NCBI GenBank assembly: GCA_030180135.1
Contig: CM058239.1
Coordinates: forward strand, 41,854,270-41,918,269
Length of the DNA stretch: 64,000 bases
Reading direction: 5' to 3'
Source of the DNA: Orychophragmus violaceus
Lineage: Eukaryota > Streptophyta > Magnoliopsida > Brassicales > Brassicaceae
Positions 34,750 through 46,841 of this stretch are shown piece by piece. Below the pieces are notes generated by a model. It saw only the letters and a list, made by a program, of their open reading frames with translations, did not search any database and was not told the origin of the DNA. The first letter of the stretch is position 1. Each line of letters opens with the position of its first letter. Both the position numbers and the translations under genes were made by a program.

Positions 34750-35398
34750 TGTTGGGAATGTCCTGAAATCTACCGTACTATCTCTAGAAAGTATGATAAG
34801 TGTCGAGATCAGACATAAGTCATAAATACTGGGTGATCATGATGACTTGCTAGAGCCCGCTCATGATCTATAAGTTTAGGACTTATTACCAGTATTGTAT
34901 GATCCCTAAGGGTCACACACCATAGCTAACGGGAAAGTTAACAAGGAATTAATACGGTAAGATGCAAGGCATTTACTGTATTTGTACAGAGATTTGGGCC
35001 AGACAAAATACAGGCTTTTGTCTGATTTGTGTCTTGGGCCCAAAATCCTAATGAGCCATTAGTTTAATTACTTGGGCCCATATAAGGAAGAGGAGTGGCG
35101 CAGGAAGCCCTAAGGCTTGATGCCTCTGCGATTTTCACACAAGCCGTCCTCTCTCTCTCTGTTGATTCGAACTTGGTCTAGCAGCCTGATCCAATAGCTT
35201 GTAAGCGTGTGGATACCTGAGGAGGAGCCGGTAATCATCAGCTCTTGCAGATCTCAATATTCCATTGATTAATCCGCTGCAATCATAAGGTAATGATCCT
35301 GATCTGTTTATGATTCAACTGCAAATCACCTAGATCCTAGATAATTATGTGCTAGGTTGTAACCTGACAATTACACCATGAACTCACATAATCCTTCA
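34750..35398 (+). repeat. 5' LTR of A2
   Basis: TGTTGGGAATG to ATCCTTCA. Confidence 0.94.
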
Positions 35399-35399
35399 G

Positions 35400-35411
35400 T
35401 GGTATCAGAGC
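35400..35411 (+). promoter_or_regulatory. Primer-binding site, tRNA-Met type (A2)
   Basis: TGGTATCAGAGC after the LTR end. Confidence 0.9.
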
Positions 35412-36294
35412 CTAGGTCATTAGGTTTTTGCTTTTTGGATCATACTAGGTTGTTTATTAGTTTGATGAATCGATTTTAATGAGTAAAATTGATTGAAACT
35501 TGGAAAACCTAGAAATATATGAATCGAATTTTGACTTTGCTTAACAATCATAAGTGATTAATCGCTTGGTATGAATCGCTTGGAATTAATTGATTGTTGA
35601 ATTGGAAAAGTCAAGATTGTGTTTGTCCTTTAGTGAATTTCATAATCGTGTTCGCTTGTTGACATTATTAAACAAAGTTTGTTTAAGTTAAAAGCATGAT
35701 ACGATTGTTGCTTTTGTTAATCGTTTTTTAATGTTCACGATCGATCATGTTGACTTTGTCTATAATTAAACAATCGCATGATCTTAAGTGAAGGACAGAT
35801 CGTGTTTGACTTTGCTATGATTGAGAATCTTTGTTTCATAATAAGAGAATTGATTTAATCGATTCATAAGGTTTGTTATGATTGAGAATCTTTTTTTAAT
35901 GAAAAATTCAATTATTGGAATAAGGATTACTTTGTATGACGATTAATTATTTAATAATTATGGTTTAAGCCGTTAACCCAAATCGCGGTTTGCTGGAAAT
36001 TATTTAATACAATTGGTATTATTTAATTTCTGGTTAAACCGGGTTTAAATTCAAAATTGAATTTTAACCTAAACCGAAGGCTGGTCTAAGTTTGATTTGG
36101 TTGGACCAAATAATTTAGAGCTGGTCTGGTTTAGTAAATAACCAGTTGGATTTAGTAGTTAATTTGGTCTTGGACCAGAATTAATGAACCGACTCGGTTA
36201 TGTCAAATTATTGGGCCAATTGGAATTCTGTGGTCTTGGGCCAAGAATTGGGCCTATAATTTGTGACCCAACCGAAAACTTTAATAAAACATTA

Positions 36295-36510
36295 AATTAG
36301 AAAGCTTCTAATATTAGAAGTTTCTAATTTTGGCATGTTAGGAAATTTCTAAAAATAGTAAGTTTCCAAATTTAGAAAGTTTCTAAAATAAGCATGTTTC
36401 CCGATTTAGAAAGTTTCTAAAAATAGTAGGTTTCCCTAAATAGAAAGTTTCCATATTTAGTAAGTTACCTGAAATGGAAAGTTTCCCAAAATAGTAATCT
36501 TCTATTTTTG
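36295..36510 (+). repeat. Imperfect tandem repeats in the A2 leader
   Basis: About seven degenerate units of roughly 28-30 bp with a TAGAAAGTTTCTAAAA core followed by TAGTAAGTTTCC-like bases. A1 has only about three such units (1390-1460), so the array has expanded or contracted between copies. Confidence 0.75.
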
Positions 36511-37025
36511 GGAGGAAATCTATTGAAACCTAAAATCCTCAAAACCAATATCAAGCTTGGATGTCTTGCCCAATCTTGTCAGCTACTTAACGCTTATTCA
36601 ATTACAGATATGGCTTACAGTGTGAGGTGTCTGTTTTTGCGTAAGTAAAGTAGTATATAGTCACTAATTTCATTGGGATTCCCAGACTTTAGTGATTATT
36701 TGGCTGTAAGAGATTGGTTTCCTTGACTGGGCCATCGGGAGTCCCGGGCCTTGAGACATCTGGTGAATTGGGCCTTGGGCCCAATCCACAACCGAGAGTT
36801 ATATGGTTATAACTAGCTGTGTGTATGCTTACCAAGTGAAGCTACTTCTGGGTGACGGCCAGTGGCCCACTTTGGACTTAGCTGAACATGGGTCTCGGAA
36901 TCATTGCATTCTTATGAGATCAAACAAAGAAATTTTGAATGCAATGCGAGTTTTCTTATAAGTTATTAAGATTACTCTTTTATGAACTAAATAACTAAAA
37001 CTCTATTTATCTCTAAATTTCAGTT

Positions 37026-37916
37026 ATGACTAGCACAAACAATCAAAACACTTTCTCGATCCGGTCTGTCCTTGAGATGGACAAACTGAACGGATCAAAT
37101 TTCTTGACTTGGTCGCGGAACCTGAGGCTAGTCCTCAGGCAGGAGAGAAAGGACTATGTCCTTGAGAAAGCTCTCCCCGTGAGGATCGGGTCCAATGCTT
37201 CTCATGCAGTATATGATGCTTGGAATAAGCATTATAATGATGCGGTAGATGTGCGTGGTCTGATATTGGCTACCATGGACTCAGATTTGCTGAAGCAATA
37301 TGAGAACATGGAGTCGCCAATAGAGATGATCAGCAGCCTGAAATTGAAATTTCAGGAGCAGGTAAGAGTGGAGAGATACCAGTTGGTTAAGTCTCTCACT
37401 AGCTGCAAGCTACCAAATGATCATCCAGTGAGTCCTCATGTCAGTAAAATGATGGGTTACATTGATAACCTGAGGAAACTGGATTATCCAGTTAGCCAAG
37501 AATTGGCAACTGAGATCATTCTGCAGTCACTGCCGTCAAGCTATGATAAGTTCAGAAGGAACTATATCAAGAAAGGCTTAACGAAGACGCTGACTGAACT
37601 GCATGATATGCTCAAGACAGTTGAGCCAAACGTGAAGAGTACCCTGTATAATCTCATAATGGAGAAGGGTAGGTTTACTAAACCTAGTGCTGACAAGGGT
37701 GAAGACAAAGTTGTCCAGATTTTGAATCATGGCAAGCGTGTGTCTTCTGAGCCCGAGTCAGATACATCTTACGTTGGTAAGTGCTGCTACTGTAAAGAGA
37801 CTGGGCATTGGAAGAGAGATTGCATTAAATTCATGGAAGATTATGAGGAGTTGAAGTTGATGTATGAGACTACTTCCTCAGGTATTCATGTTATTACTTC
37901 AAGTTCTACCTTATAG
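37026..37916 (+). CDS. gag: Copia Gag polyprotein (nucleocapsid), A2
   Basis: 296 residues, co-linear with the A1 Gag with no indels. Same UBN2-like core and zinc knuckle CCYCKETGHWKRDC. The same TAG ends the ORF (37914-37916), with protease-like VLDTGCGTDICYNM continuing in frame. Substitutions relative to A1 are scattered (for example LRHERKDY/LRQERKDY, KASHAVYN/NASHAVYD), and the frame is kept. This suggests Gag has stayed functional in the transposing lineage, or that both copies are young offspring of related masters. Confidence 0.88.
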   Translation: MTSTNNQNTFSIRSVLEMDKLNGSNFLTWSRNLRLVLRQERKDYVLEKALPVRIGSNASHAVYDAWNKHYNDAVDVRGLILATMDSDLLKQYENMESPIEMISSLKLKFQEQVRVERYQLVKSLTSCKLPNDHPVSPHVSKMMGYIDNLRKLDYPVSQELATEIILQSLPSSYDKFRRNYIKKGLTKTLTELHDMLKTVEPNVKSTLYNLIMEKGRFTKPSADKGEDKVVQILNHGKRVSSEPESDTSYVGKCCYCKETGHWKRDCIKFMEDYEELKLMYETTSSGIHVITSSSTL

Positions 37917-40430
37917 GTATTGGATACTGGTTGTGGCACTGATATTTGTTACAATATGCAGAGCCTAAGCAACAGTAGAACGTTGAAGGAAGGGCAAGTG
38001 GAACTGCGTGTCTGGAAGGAGCTATGGATGCTGCCTCAGCCGTAGGGTTTTCACTTGTAGATGCTTTTGAGGCTTGGTTTTATTGAGTAATTGCTACAAT
38101 GTACCTGCTGTAAGCAGAGTTGTCTTTCATTTTCTTGTAAGAATTTGAATGTTTTTCATTTTGATAAAAGACAAGTTTTGTTCTTTTGATCTCAATGAAA
38201 TATTGATTGTAGCACCCTATTCAAGGAATGGGTTTTATATCTTAAACCAAAAGTGCCTAAATGTAACATAAATACCGAATTGGTTTAAATCTGATGAATT
38301 AAACCTGATTTTTCTTGGCGTAAATGTTTTGGTCACATAGAGTAAGTCGGATTCAGAAATCCCATAGTTATGGACTTTTGGGCTCATTTGATCGGATATC
38401 TTATGAGACTTGAATTCTGCTTACTGGACCAAAAGACAAAGGGCCCATCTTAGCCGAGCTAGAGAAAGGCCCAAAGGCTTATTGGACCTTGAACATACTC
38501 ATGTATGTGGCCCGATGAGCAGTAATGCCAGAGAAAATTTCCTGTACTTCATTATATTTACTGATTACTTCAGTGAGTATGACTGTGTTCATTTGATGAG
38601 ACACGAGTCGGAATTCTTTGAAATGGTCGAAAGAGTTCCAGAATGAGGTATAGAATCTGAGTGACAGAAGTATTGAGACTCTGGATTATATCACGAGTGA
38701 GAATACTTAAGTCATTGATGGTGTGATCATCTGAATGAGTGTGAAGTCGTTTCACAGCTCATTTCTCCTGAAAACCTTGAGGTGTTTCTGTGAGAAAGAA
38801 TCAGATCTTATTAGAAAGGATTAAAGATGAGTCACACGAATCTTCCATGATATTCTTTAAGAATAACGCTCTAGAAATATCTAAGTTTACGCTGAAATAG
38901 TTCCACCAATATCAGTTGAAAGACACCACATGAATGTGGACTGGAAATGATCCAAATTCGTCTTTACTGAGTATTTGTAGTTGTGCTACTTCGCTGGTTG
39001 TCCTAGGGAAACCAAGGCTTGTTACTTTTTACGTCCATTCCGAAAACGAAGTTAGGTTGTTCGGAATTCTGTTTTCTAAAAGGAAAGTTGCTTTCCAAGA
39101 AGAACAGTGGGAGTAAAAGTATAACTCGAAGAAATTTGAGAAATACAGGAGGCTGCTCAACCTGTTGAGGGAGAGCAGCGGATGGATTTACAGATTTCTG
39201 TAGAATCTATACCTGTAGAGCCTGAAATTCGCAGATCTGAATGAATCCGTCACTAATCCGAGAGTGATTTCTCGTGATTAGTTGTCATGATCTGATGATC
39301 ATTGAAAGTGACGAACCTGCAAAATTCACAGAAGCGAAAGTGAGCCCGGATTCCGAAAATTATACTGTATATAAGTTAGCTTCATCGATCCATTCATGGA
39401 CAGAAGCAAACATATCGGAGTTGGAATCTTCGTTCTGTTGAATTAGTCAAGGTTTTGACTTGAACAGGAACGAGATGGAACTGTGCGTTTACTAATAGAT
39501 AAGTGGGAGCGATGTTGCATTTCTCATAGTGTATGTCGATGACATACTGATTCTCGGAAATAACGTTCCAATGCCGCAGTCGGTAAAGGACTGGCTTGGG
39601 AGTTGTTTTTATGATTGACATGGGTAAAGCCACGTATGTTCTTGGATTTTGGATCTAAAGATAGAGATCCAAAAGGGCTGATAGGACAAAGTCAGGATTC
39701 TTATATTGACAAAGTCCTACACGTTTTTAGCATTCCAAGAAGGGTTTTATGCCAATGTCACATGGCATTACGTTAAGCAAGAAACAGTGTCCTACGATAA
39801 CTGCTGAGCTTGAATGCATGGATGAGATTCCATATGCGTCGGCAATTGGATCTATCATGTATGCCATGACACGTACTTGTTTTGATGTTGCTTTAATGTT
39901 AAGCAAGACAAGTAAAGACCAGTCAAATCCAGCAAAGAATCACTGGATAGCCGTAAAGAATATCCTGAAGTATTTGAGGAATACTTAGGATAAGTTCTTG
40001 ATTTACGGAGAAAGTGAGGTGCTACAAGTCGGTAGAGTCTGAAAGGCAAGTTTCCAACAGACAAAGATGATTTCCGGTCACAGTCCGATTATATCTTGTG
40101 TCTGTCTGGCGGTGCAAGGCATTGTTGCTGACTCCAAGACTTAAGCTGAACATTTCGCAGCTTGGGTAGCGGCGAAAGAGGTTGTTTGGATAGAAAAGTT
40201 CATCACTGAACTTGATGTGGCTAGCTGCACATCTGAGGTCCAAACACCTTGAGGGTATGTATAACCTATTCCGTGAGATAAATGACAGAGGTGTTAAGTA
40301 GATCAGCAAGTTTCAACGAATGAGAACGTTGCTAATCTATTAACAAAGCCACTCCTTAGGCCTAAGCATGAGTCGCGGACTGTAGCTGTAGGATAAGTGA
40401 AATTAAGATGTAGTCCTAATTTCAGTGGGA
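37917..40430 (+). pseudogene. Collapsed Copia pol relic of A2
   Basis: Same fragments as in A1: protease start, integrase core start (38410-38646, with HTHVCGPMSSNARENFLYFI), RT YVDDIL near 39529, RT connection 39749-39988 (PYASAIGSIMYAM) and an RNase H tail near 40345-40410. The gaps match those of A1. Confidence 0.85.
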
Positions 40431-41250
40431 GTTTGTAAAGGGCTTTATTTAGTCATTTTGAAAGGTTCATGTGAACATAATATTTTATGTTTATGAAATC
40501 TATGATTTCTGGATTATTTTAACTGTGATATAAATAATCGTTCCAAAATGATTCATGTCATTATATATGGGCCATCGAAGTACATGAGTAGACTTGATCC
40601 TGAAACCCCATATTTAACGAAATGACATAAATCATAGTGTCCATAGTCGAAGGTTGTTGAAATTGGAACACCAACAACCACTTGAGACTAGATTGTGTTG
40701 AGACTTATGACCAAGTTTCGAGGGGTCATAGATGCGCGGCATCAAAGTTGACACATAGGTATATGTAGGGGAGCATATGACCGGACATGGCCCGCTGATG
40801 AGAACTCTACAAGATATTAATATCTGTGTCATAAGAGGTTCTCATATACGACTATAGAGTATAGTCCTTAGACCTGAGTTCGCATGCATGTGGCTGCACA
40901 TGGATTGATGCACTTTGATCATTGTCTAACGCTGTTTCGTAACTGGGAGCTATAAGGACCTTGGTTGGGTGTATTATGAAGTGTGTAGTTCATAGTGATG
41001 GAACACGATGGGATTTGTCCCTGCCGTTTAACGGAGGTAATATCTCTAGGCCAATCGGAGACTTGATAGCTGGTAAGAGAGTGGCCACTCCCAAACGGAC
41101 TTGCCCAAGTCGTTTGCATTGTCAGTATCAAATCTGGTCCGATAAACATGGTCTGGCTATATAAGGATGACACGCATCTTGCCTTATGCCAGATTGAGAT
41201 ATTGAGACAAAAGGATTAGGGAATGTAGGATTCCAGTACAAGTGGGAGAT

Positions 41251-41899
41251 TGTTGGGAATGTCCTGAAATCTACCGTACTATCTCTAGAAAGTATGATAA
41301 GTGTCGAGATCAGACATAAGTCATAAATACTGGGTGATCATGATGACTTGCTAGAGCCCGCTCATGATCTATAAGTTTAGGACTTATTACCAGTATTGTA
41401 TGATCCCTAAGGGTCACACACCATAGCTAACGGGAAAGTTAACAAGGAATTAATACGGTAAGATGCAAGGCATTTACTGTATTTGTACAGAGATTTGGGC
41501 CAGACAAAATACAGGCTTTTGTCTGATTTGTGTCTTGGGCCCAAAATCCTAATGAGCCATTAGTTTAATTACTTGGGCCCATATAAGGAAGAGGAGTGGC
41601 GCAGGAAGCCCTAAGGCTTGATGCCTCTGCGATTTTCACACAAGCCGTCCTCTCTCTCTTTGTTGATTCAAACTTGGTCTAGCAGCCTGATCCAATAGCT
41701 TGTAAGCGTGTGGATACCTGAGGAGGAGCCGGTAATCATCAGCTCTTGCAGATCACGATATTCCATTGATTAATCCGCTGCAATCATAAGGTAATGATCC
41801 TGATCTGTTTATGATTCAACTGCAAATCACCTAGATCCTAGATAATTATGTGCTAGGTTGTAACCTGACAATTACACCATGAACTCACATAATCCTTCA
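41251..41899 (+). repeat. 3' LTR of A2
   Basis: 649 bp, nearly identical to the 5' LTR. Confidence 0.94.
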
Positions 41900-42139
41900 C
41901 TAGCATATGCAAAGATCGACACCAAAGGTGTGTCGATCGATGCATTCCTCAAATGTCCACAGAGAACTCTATCTCTCGGCCAAACACTCCAAAAAGCTCC
42001 AGAAAGTGCCATAATCACCAAATATGCTCCAAATGTGCTTGTACCTAATAAATACCTGAAAAGACTCTAAAACATAGTAAAGGACTCGATAAATAAGATA
42101 TATACCATGGTTAAAAGACCTAAAATCCATGGTATATCA

Positions 42140-43481
42140 AATCCCCCACACTTAGACTTTGCTTGTCCTCAAGCTAGACAAAGAACTAAAAGGTAGTCAA
42201 GAGGTTTGAAAACTTTCAGAAACTCTTTTCATCCTAGAAGCAACAACACTCAGATTCCCCTTAGTAAACCACTGAAAGAATCAATCACAAGATATCAAGA
42301 CCAACATATACTTCCCCCACACTTAGCAACTGTCCTAAGTAAACTCCACAATCACATTCACGCATTCAAATTCTCCCTACTGACTTCTGCAAGTATTTAA
42401 GTGCGGTCTCACCTAAGGAGTATCAATCAAAGGCACATGGACTCTTACCTTATCAGCTCTAGACCACCATACAATCTTTTTCTAGTCCCTTTCTTTTCTT
42501 TTCCCTTCCTTAACAACTGATTTTTCCCCATTGGGTATCATTTTATTTTTTTTATCAGTGTTCTTCCCGTTTTGGGGTGTACTTTGGACACATTCCATGG
42601 ATGCACAGGATATGAAAGTTGTAGCTACCATTCCCATGACCACTTCGGAGTTACTAACTCATCCTCAGTTTATTATCTTTTTTTTTATGGAAGGGGAGAA
42701 GGGAACTAAATAGGACAGGTTTACAGGCTGTGTCAGAACTAACAAGGGAATCCGACACAAAGTATACCAAGCCCTTAGGTGAGAAATCTAAGTCAGTATT
42801 AAGGTGAAGTCAGTAAAAGGATCCTCTGATACCTGGAGCGATGTGGGTGTCCTTAGTAGGTTGATCCATGTCTGGGTTTTCTAATAGTCATAGATAGGTC
42901 CTGCAACTTCATCCCAATGGTTACTTAAGTTCCTGCAAGTGCTGCTAATCTTCTAAAAAAATCATTGTTTCCTACTTAAACTGGTTTTGACTCAATAAAA
43001 CAAAATTTTGAAAAATGGACTGACTCTTAAAAAAACAAAAGCGTGCGTCAGTAACCCCTCCCCCACACTTAAAACACACTGTCCCCAGTAGTGTCAAGCT
43101 TAGGGTCGGTGAGAATAAATAATCAAATCGAAACAATAAGTTGCAGAATACGTACCTGTCTTCGCCCTGTGTCGATCAATGCCACAAGGGTGTCGATCGA
43201 TGCATGGCGCATTTGCTCGCGGTTATGTGAATAACCGATGTCGAAACCGTAATTGATTCGGTAAACCGTAAATCGCAACTGCATCGACCTATGCACTAGG
43301 TGTGTCGATCGATGCAATGCGATTTTGCCTGTTTCTCAAGCCTTTGAACACACAAAAACAGAAAAATTAAAAACACCAAATCAAATTGAAAAACGAAAAC
43401 TAAAACGAACCTAACAGTGGGTTGCCTCCCACTCAGCGCTTGTTTTGAGTCATTAGCTTGACTATGGGATAGAGATTGAAC
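42140..43481 (-). other. Non-coding 3' part of G
   Basis: Counterpart of 14177-15502 in C. Starts with the polypurine tract (minus strand CTAAGTGTGGGGGATT). Motif pairs at 43172/43193 and 43284/43305. No gene. Confidence 0.75.
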
Positions 43482-44773
43482 TCATGGCGGTTTCAACAGA
43501 GACTTTGAGTGTCTCTGTGAATATCTCTTCATCCCAGGAGGTGTATAGGCTTTCAGACAATGAGGCTTCCCAAGGAATGAATAAACAACATCAGGGCGGG
43601 AGCGAAGCTTGGGTGGTACACTGCGTTTTCCTGCATTCAAAACAATGCGGTCAGGAGGTTTAAGCTTAGGTGATTTATATCTTATCTTTGGTGTAGATCT
43701 GATGTCTGGAGCTTTCTGCTTATGAGTAGTTGCAGGTACTGAAGATGTTAGAGCAGGTTCAAGAGGAACCGCCATCTTCTTCTCTCCACTATCAGATACT
43801 GTAGTTCCACCAATCTGAACTTCTTCTTTCAGATCACCATCAGTGGAGATATCTTCTTTGCATGAACTCGCGAAGCTTCAGCTGGTGGAGTTTCATTCAT
43901 CTTCTTATCCATCACTTTCATGCAGTTAGCCACTTCTATCTCTTATTTAGAGTGTTTAGGAACCTTAGGATATGGCACAATGGGCTTGTAGACTCGTTCT
44001 GGGACTGTTGCAGGCTTCTGGTCTCATCTGCGATCTGTGTCGATCGATGCAGTAGGTGTGTCGATCGACACAAGGCGATTATGTTCGTCGTAAGAACTCG
44101 AAATTGCCGTCAGAACTGCGTGTCGACCGACACTAAGGGGGTGTCGATCGATGCATGTCTCAGACAGACAATATTCACCCAGAAAATCCGAGATTATGCT
44201 CTCTTCTTCACCTAGCAACTCAATATCATCTCTTAAGGTCACAACTTTGATGGATCTTTACTGTTCAGCTTTCCCAGCTTCATTATGCCTTTGTATTGCT
44301 CGAGATGTCTGTTGGATTTGAACATCCAGCTTCTTCACATGTGTGCTCAGAGATTCAAACTTCCCATTCAGATTTTCATGCATAGCGTCCAACTTCCTGT
44401 CGAAGTCTACAACAATCTTGGTCTGATCCTCTAGTAACTGCTCCATCGTAGATTCCATCTTGCTCTTATAAGCATTAGCAGCAGGAGGTGTCTGATATGA
44501 GGACGATCCATAGGTTCTCTGATAAGAATTACCTTACTGATTACCGCACATGTTTCCTTGGAATCCAGAGCTATTGATGTAGTTCAAATCTTCTTCCTGC
44601 TTCTCCAACAACTGCTCCATCATGCTCATCAGCTTATTAGACTGTGTATTGTGAGGAGGAACATGCTGATATGATGGAGATTCATAATCTCTGGTGAATG
44701 AATAGAAACCATAACTTCTGCAGAACGAGTTATTCTGCTGATTTTCCAACATCTGTTCCATCATTCCCATCAT
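43482..44773 (-). pseudogene. Gag-like ORF of G, several stops and a frameshift
   Basis: Minus-strand frame from MMGMMEQMLENQQNNSF (44773) down to the conserved tail RHSKSLLKPP (43482). Stops lie at about 44534, 44258 and 44024, and a frameshift lies between 43775 and 44024. The MMEQLLE-type helical segment occurs three times (about 44773, 44640 and 44458), against once in C and D, so the coiled-coil part was extended by internal duplication in this lineage. Confidence 0.72.
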
Positions 44774-44783
44774 TCTTTCGCAA

Positions 44784-44870
44784 TGTGTCGATCAATGCAT
44801 AGTAGCGTCGATCGATGCAAGCTCGAGAATGCAACGATCGACACACAGGACCGTGTCGATCGTTGCAGGG
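44784..44870. repeat. Double cluster of TCGATCGA-core pairs in G leader
   Basis: Core starts 44788/44808 (20) and 44834/44856 (22). Placed between primer site and ORF as in C and D. Confidence 0.85.
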
Positions 44871-44984
44871 CAATTACAGGCGTACCTGAAATGCAAGAAA
44901 CAGAAAAAAAATTAGTGCTAAAAACAAAAAACGAAAAACCTAGTCTAAACCCTAAGTTCAAATCTATCGGAGACTCAAAAGAGT

Positions 44985-45002
44985 CCCCGGCAACGGCGCC
45001 AA
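44985..45002 (-). promoter_or_regulatory. Primer-binding site, tRNA-Asp type (G)
   Basis: TGGCGCCGTTGCCGGGGA on the minus strand beside the right LTR. Confidence 0.9.
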
Positions 45003-45007
45003 AAACT

Positions 45008-46178
45008 TGATAGGTCTAGTTTTATCCCTATACTAACTGCAAGTGCACAGTAATGTAGTTGTAGTACTTAGGGTATCGAATCCACAGGGACTCCGGTCAA
45101 TGATAGATTAAGAACGATCAGATTAAACTAGGTGAAAGTAATGAGAAACTAAAGCAAGCAGAAAAGTAAATCAGTAGCAAGCGAGTTTGTGAGCGAGAAA
45201 GCGAAGGCGTTAAGTCTAGGGAGTTCTCAATAAATCAGGAACACAAGCAATCAATCAATTATCAGGATTCAGATATCGATATTCTAAAACTAGAATCACA
45301 ATCATATAACAAACCAACTCTCGCTACGAATGCTAACTATGTCTAACAACCTAGAAAACCAAATCTTTTTGCGAATTCTAGAGTTCTAAACATGCATTTA
45401 GTTTAGGTTCTTTCGTTCACAAATTCCCTAAGCCAAATCTCTTTGTGAATAGGTTATTTGCTCAGCTAGGTTCTTTTCTAATCTATTAACCAACTCTCGC
45501 TGCGCTAACAGATCTGATATCAATAATCTAAGTAGCTAATTCGGATTATGCATTAAGATCAACCTAGATGAAGAACTAGACGTATGAATCCCTACGGATT
45601 GATTAAACTATAATTCCATGAAATCCCTAATGAGAACCCCTACACCTAACAGGTAAACTACTCAGACATGTTCATCGAAACAGAAGATATCATAAGTAGA
45701 AAACCAAATATCATTAAACAGAATAATCAACAGGGGTTCGAAATCAAGTCTCTTTCGAGAACCAGATCAGCCCCTAAGGCTCTCTCTCTGAATAAAATAA
45801 TGCGTAAGTAAAGCGTAGTCTAAACAAGTGGCTAAAAATCCTAATATCTAGTCTAAAACACGTTTTGGGTTTCTGTGTAAATATCTGGGCTTTTCTGCAA
45901 TATCAGCATTCTTCATTAAACCGCCGAGTCTGGCCCATCTCGCATATGCAACGATCGACACCAAATGTTTGTCGATCGATGCATTCCTCAAATGTCCACA
46001 GAGAACTCTATCTCTCGGCCAAACACTCCAAAAAGCTCCAGAAAGTGCCATAATCACCAAATATGCTCCAAATGTGCTTGTACCTAATAAATACCTGAAA
46101 AGACTCTAAAACATAGTAAAGGACTCGATAAATAAGATATATATCATGGTTAAAAGCCCTAAAATCCATGGTATATCA
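45008..46178 (-). repeat. 5' LTR of G (intact)
   Basis: 1171 bp. Its sequence near 45940 shows the site into which A2 inserted in the sister LTR. Motif pair 45951/45972. Confidence 0.93.
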
Positions 46179-46183
46179 GCGCC

Positions 46184-46841
46184 CACTATATCTTAAGCGA
46201 CGTAAAGCTATTCCGGATAAGTGGATCTAAGGCGCTCTTAAGTTGCATCCACGACAAAGAAATTAAATGGATAGTGGAAGAGACGCAAGAAGGAGCAGGA
46301 GATAACCACTCCAACGGAAGAGTACTCGCCACAAAATCAAAAGACACGGACATTTCTGGGCACCAATGGTAGCAGACTGCGAAAAATATGTTGCTTGCTG
46401 CGAAAAATGTCAAAGACATGGTCCAGATATCCATCAGGCCGTCGAACTACTGACCACCTCCGCCGCGCCTTATCCATTCATGATATGGGCGATGTACATT
46501 GGGGGTCTCTTGCCAGCTTCAAGGCAGAAGAGGTTCGTCATCATCATGACATATTTCTTCACCAAATGGGGGGAGGCCGAATCCTACACTAACATTCACG
46601 ACCTCGACGTACAAAAGTTCTTATGGAAATACATCATCTGCAACCATGACTTACCTTATGAAATCGTGACGGACAATGTCTCTCAATTCATATCCAGCGT
46701 CTTCAAAGTTTTTGTGCACGATGGAGGATAAGACTGAATAAGTCAACGCCTCGTTACCCCCAAGGAAACATGCAAGCTGAGGCAACAAACAAAACAATCA
46801 TAGCCGGAGTGAAGAAGCGACTCGAAAGAAAAAAAAGGAAT
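46184..46841 (+). pseudogene. Integrase N-terminal and core part of F
   Basis: The zinc-binding remnant CEKYVACCEKCQRHGPDIHQ is followed by core motifs PYPFMIWAMYIGG (the catalytic Asp of the usual WxxDI-like motif appears replaced by Tyr) and EIVTDNVSQFISSVF (second Asp). The frame ends at 46731. Downstream DNA is interrupted by the CACTA element at 46844. Confidence 0.85.

Larger units (their letters stand above)
34750..41899 (+). mobile_element. Non-autonomous Copia LTR retrotransposon, copy A2
   Basis: Complete: LTRs 34750-35398 and 41251-41899 (649 bp each, about four mismatches by eye), primer site TGGTATCAGAGC (35400-35411), leader, gag, pol relic, purine tract AGTGGGAGAT (41241-41250). 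The exact target duplication CTAGC (34745-34749, 41900-41904) lies inside the G LTR; the intact G LTR shows the empty site (CATCTCGCATATGC near 45937-45950, one base different). Internal 5852 bp versus 5954 in A1. Young insertion of a pol-defective element. Confidence 0.95.
33814..46178 (-). mobile_element. Athila-like non-autonomous LTR retrotransposon G, split by A2
   Basis: Third family copy, minus strand. The left (3') LTR is in two pieces, 33814-34749 and 41905-42139 (936 + 235 = 1171 bp); the right (5') LTR is 45008-46178 (1171 bp). The target duplication GCGCC (33809-33813, 46179-46183) is exact. About 22 LTR differences by eye (about 2%). Primer site and purine tract as in C. The ORF is more damaged than in C and D. 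Confidence 0.93.

Noticed and set aside
33804..46188. Reading G and A2 as a single element
   Set aside because: Each has its own LTR pair, primer site type and target duplication, and A2 interrupts a G LTR whose intact mate is at 45008-46178.
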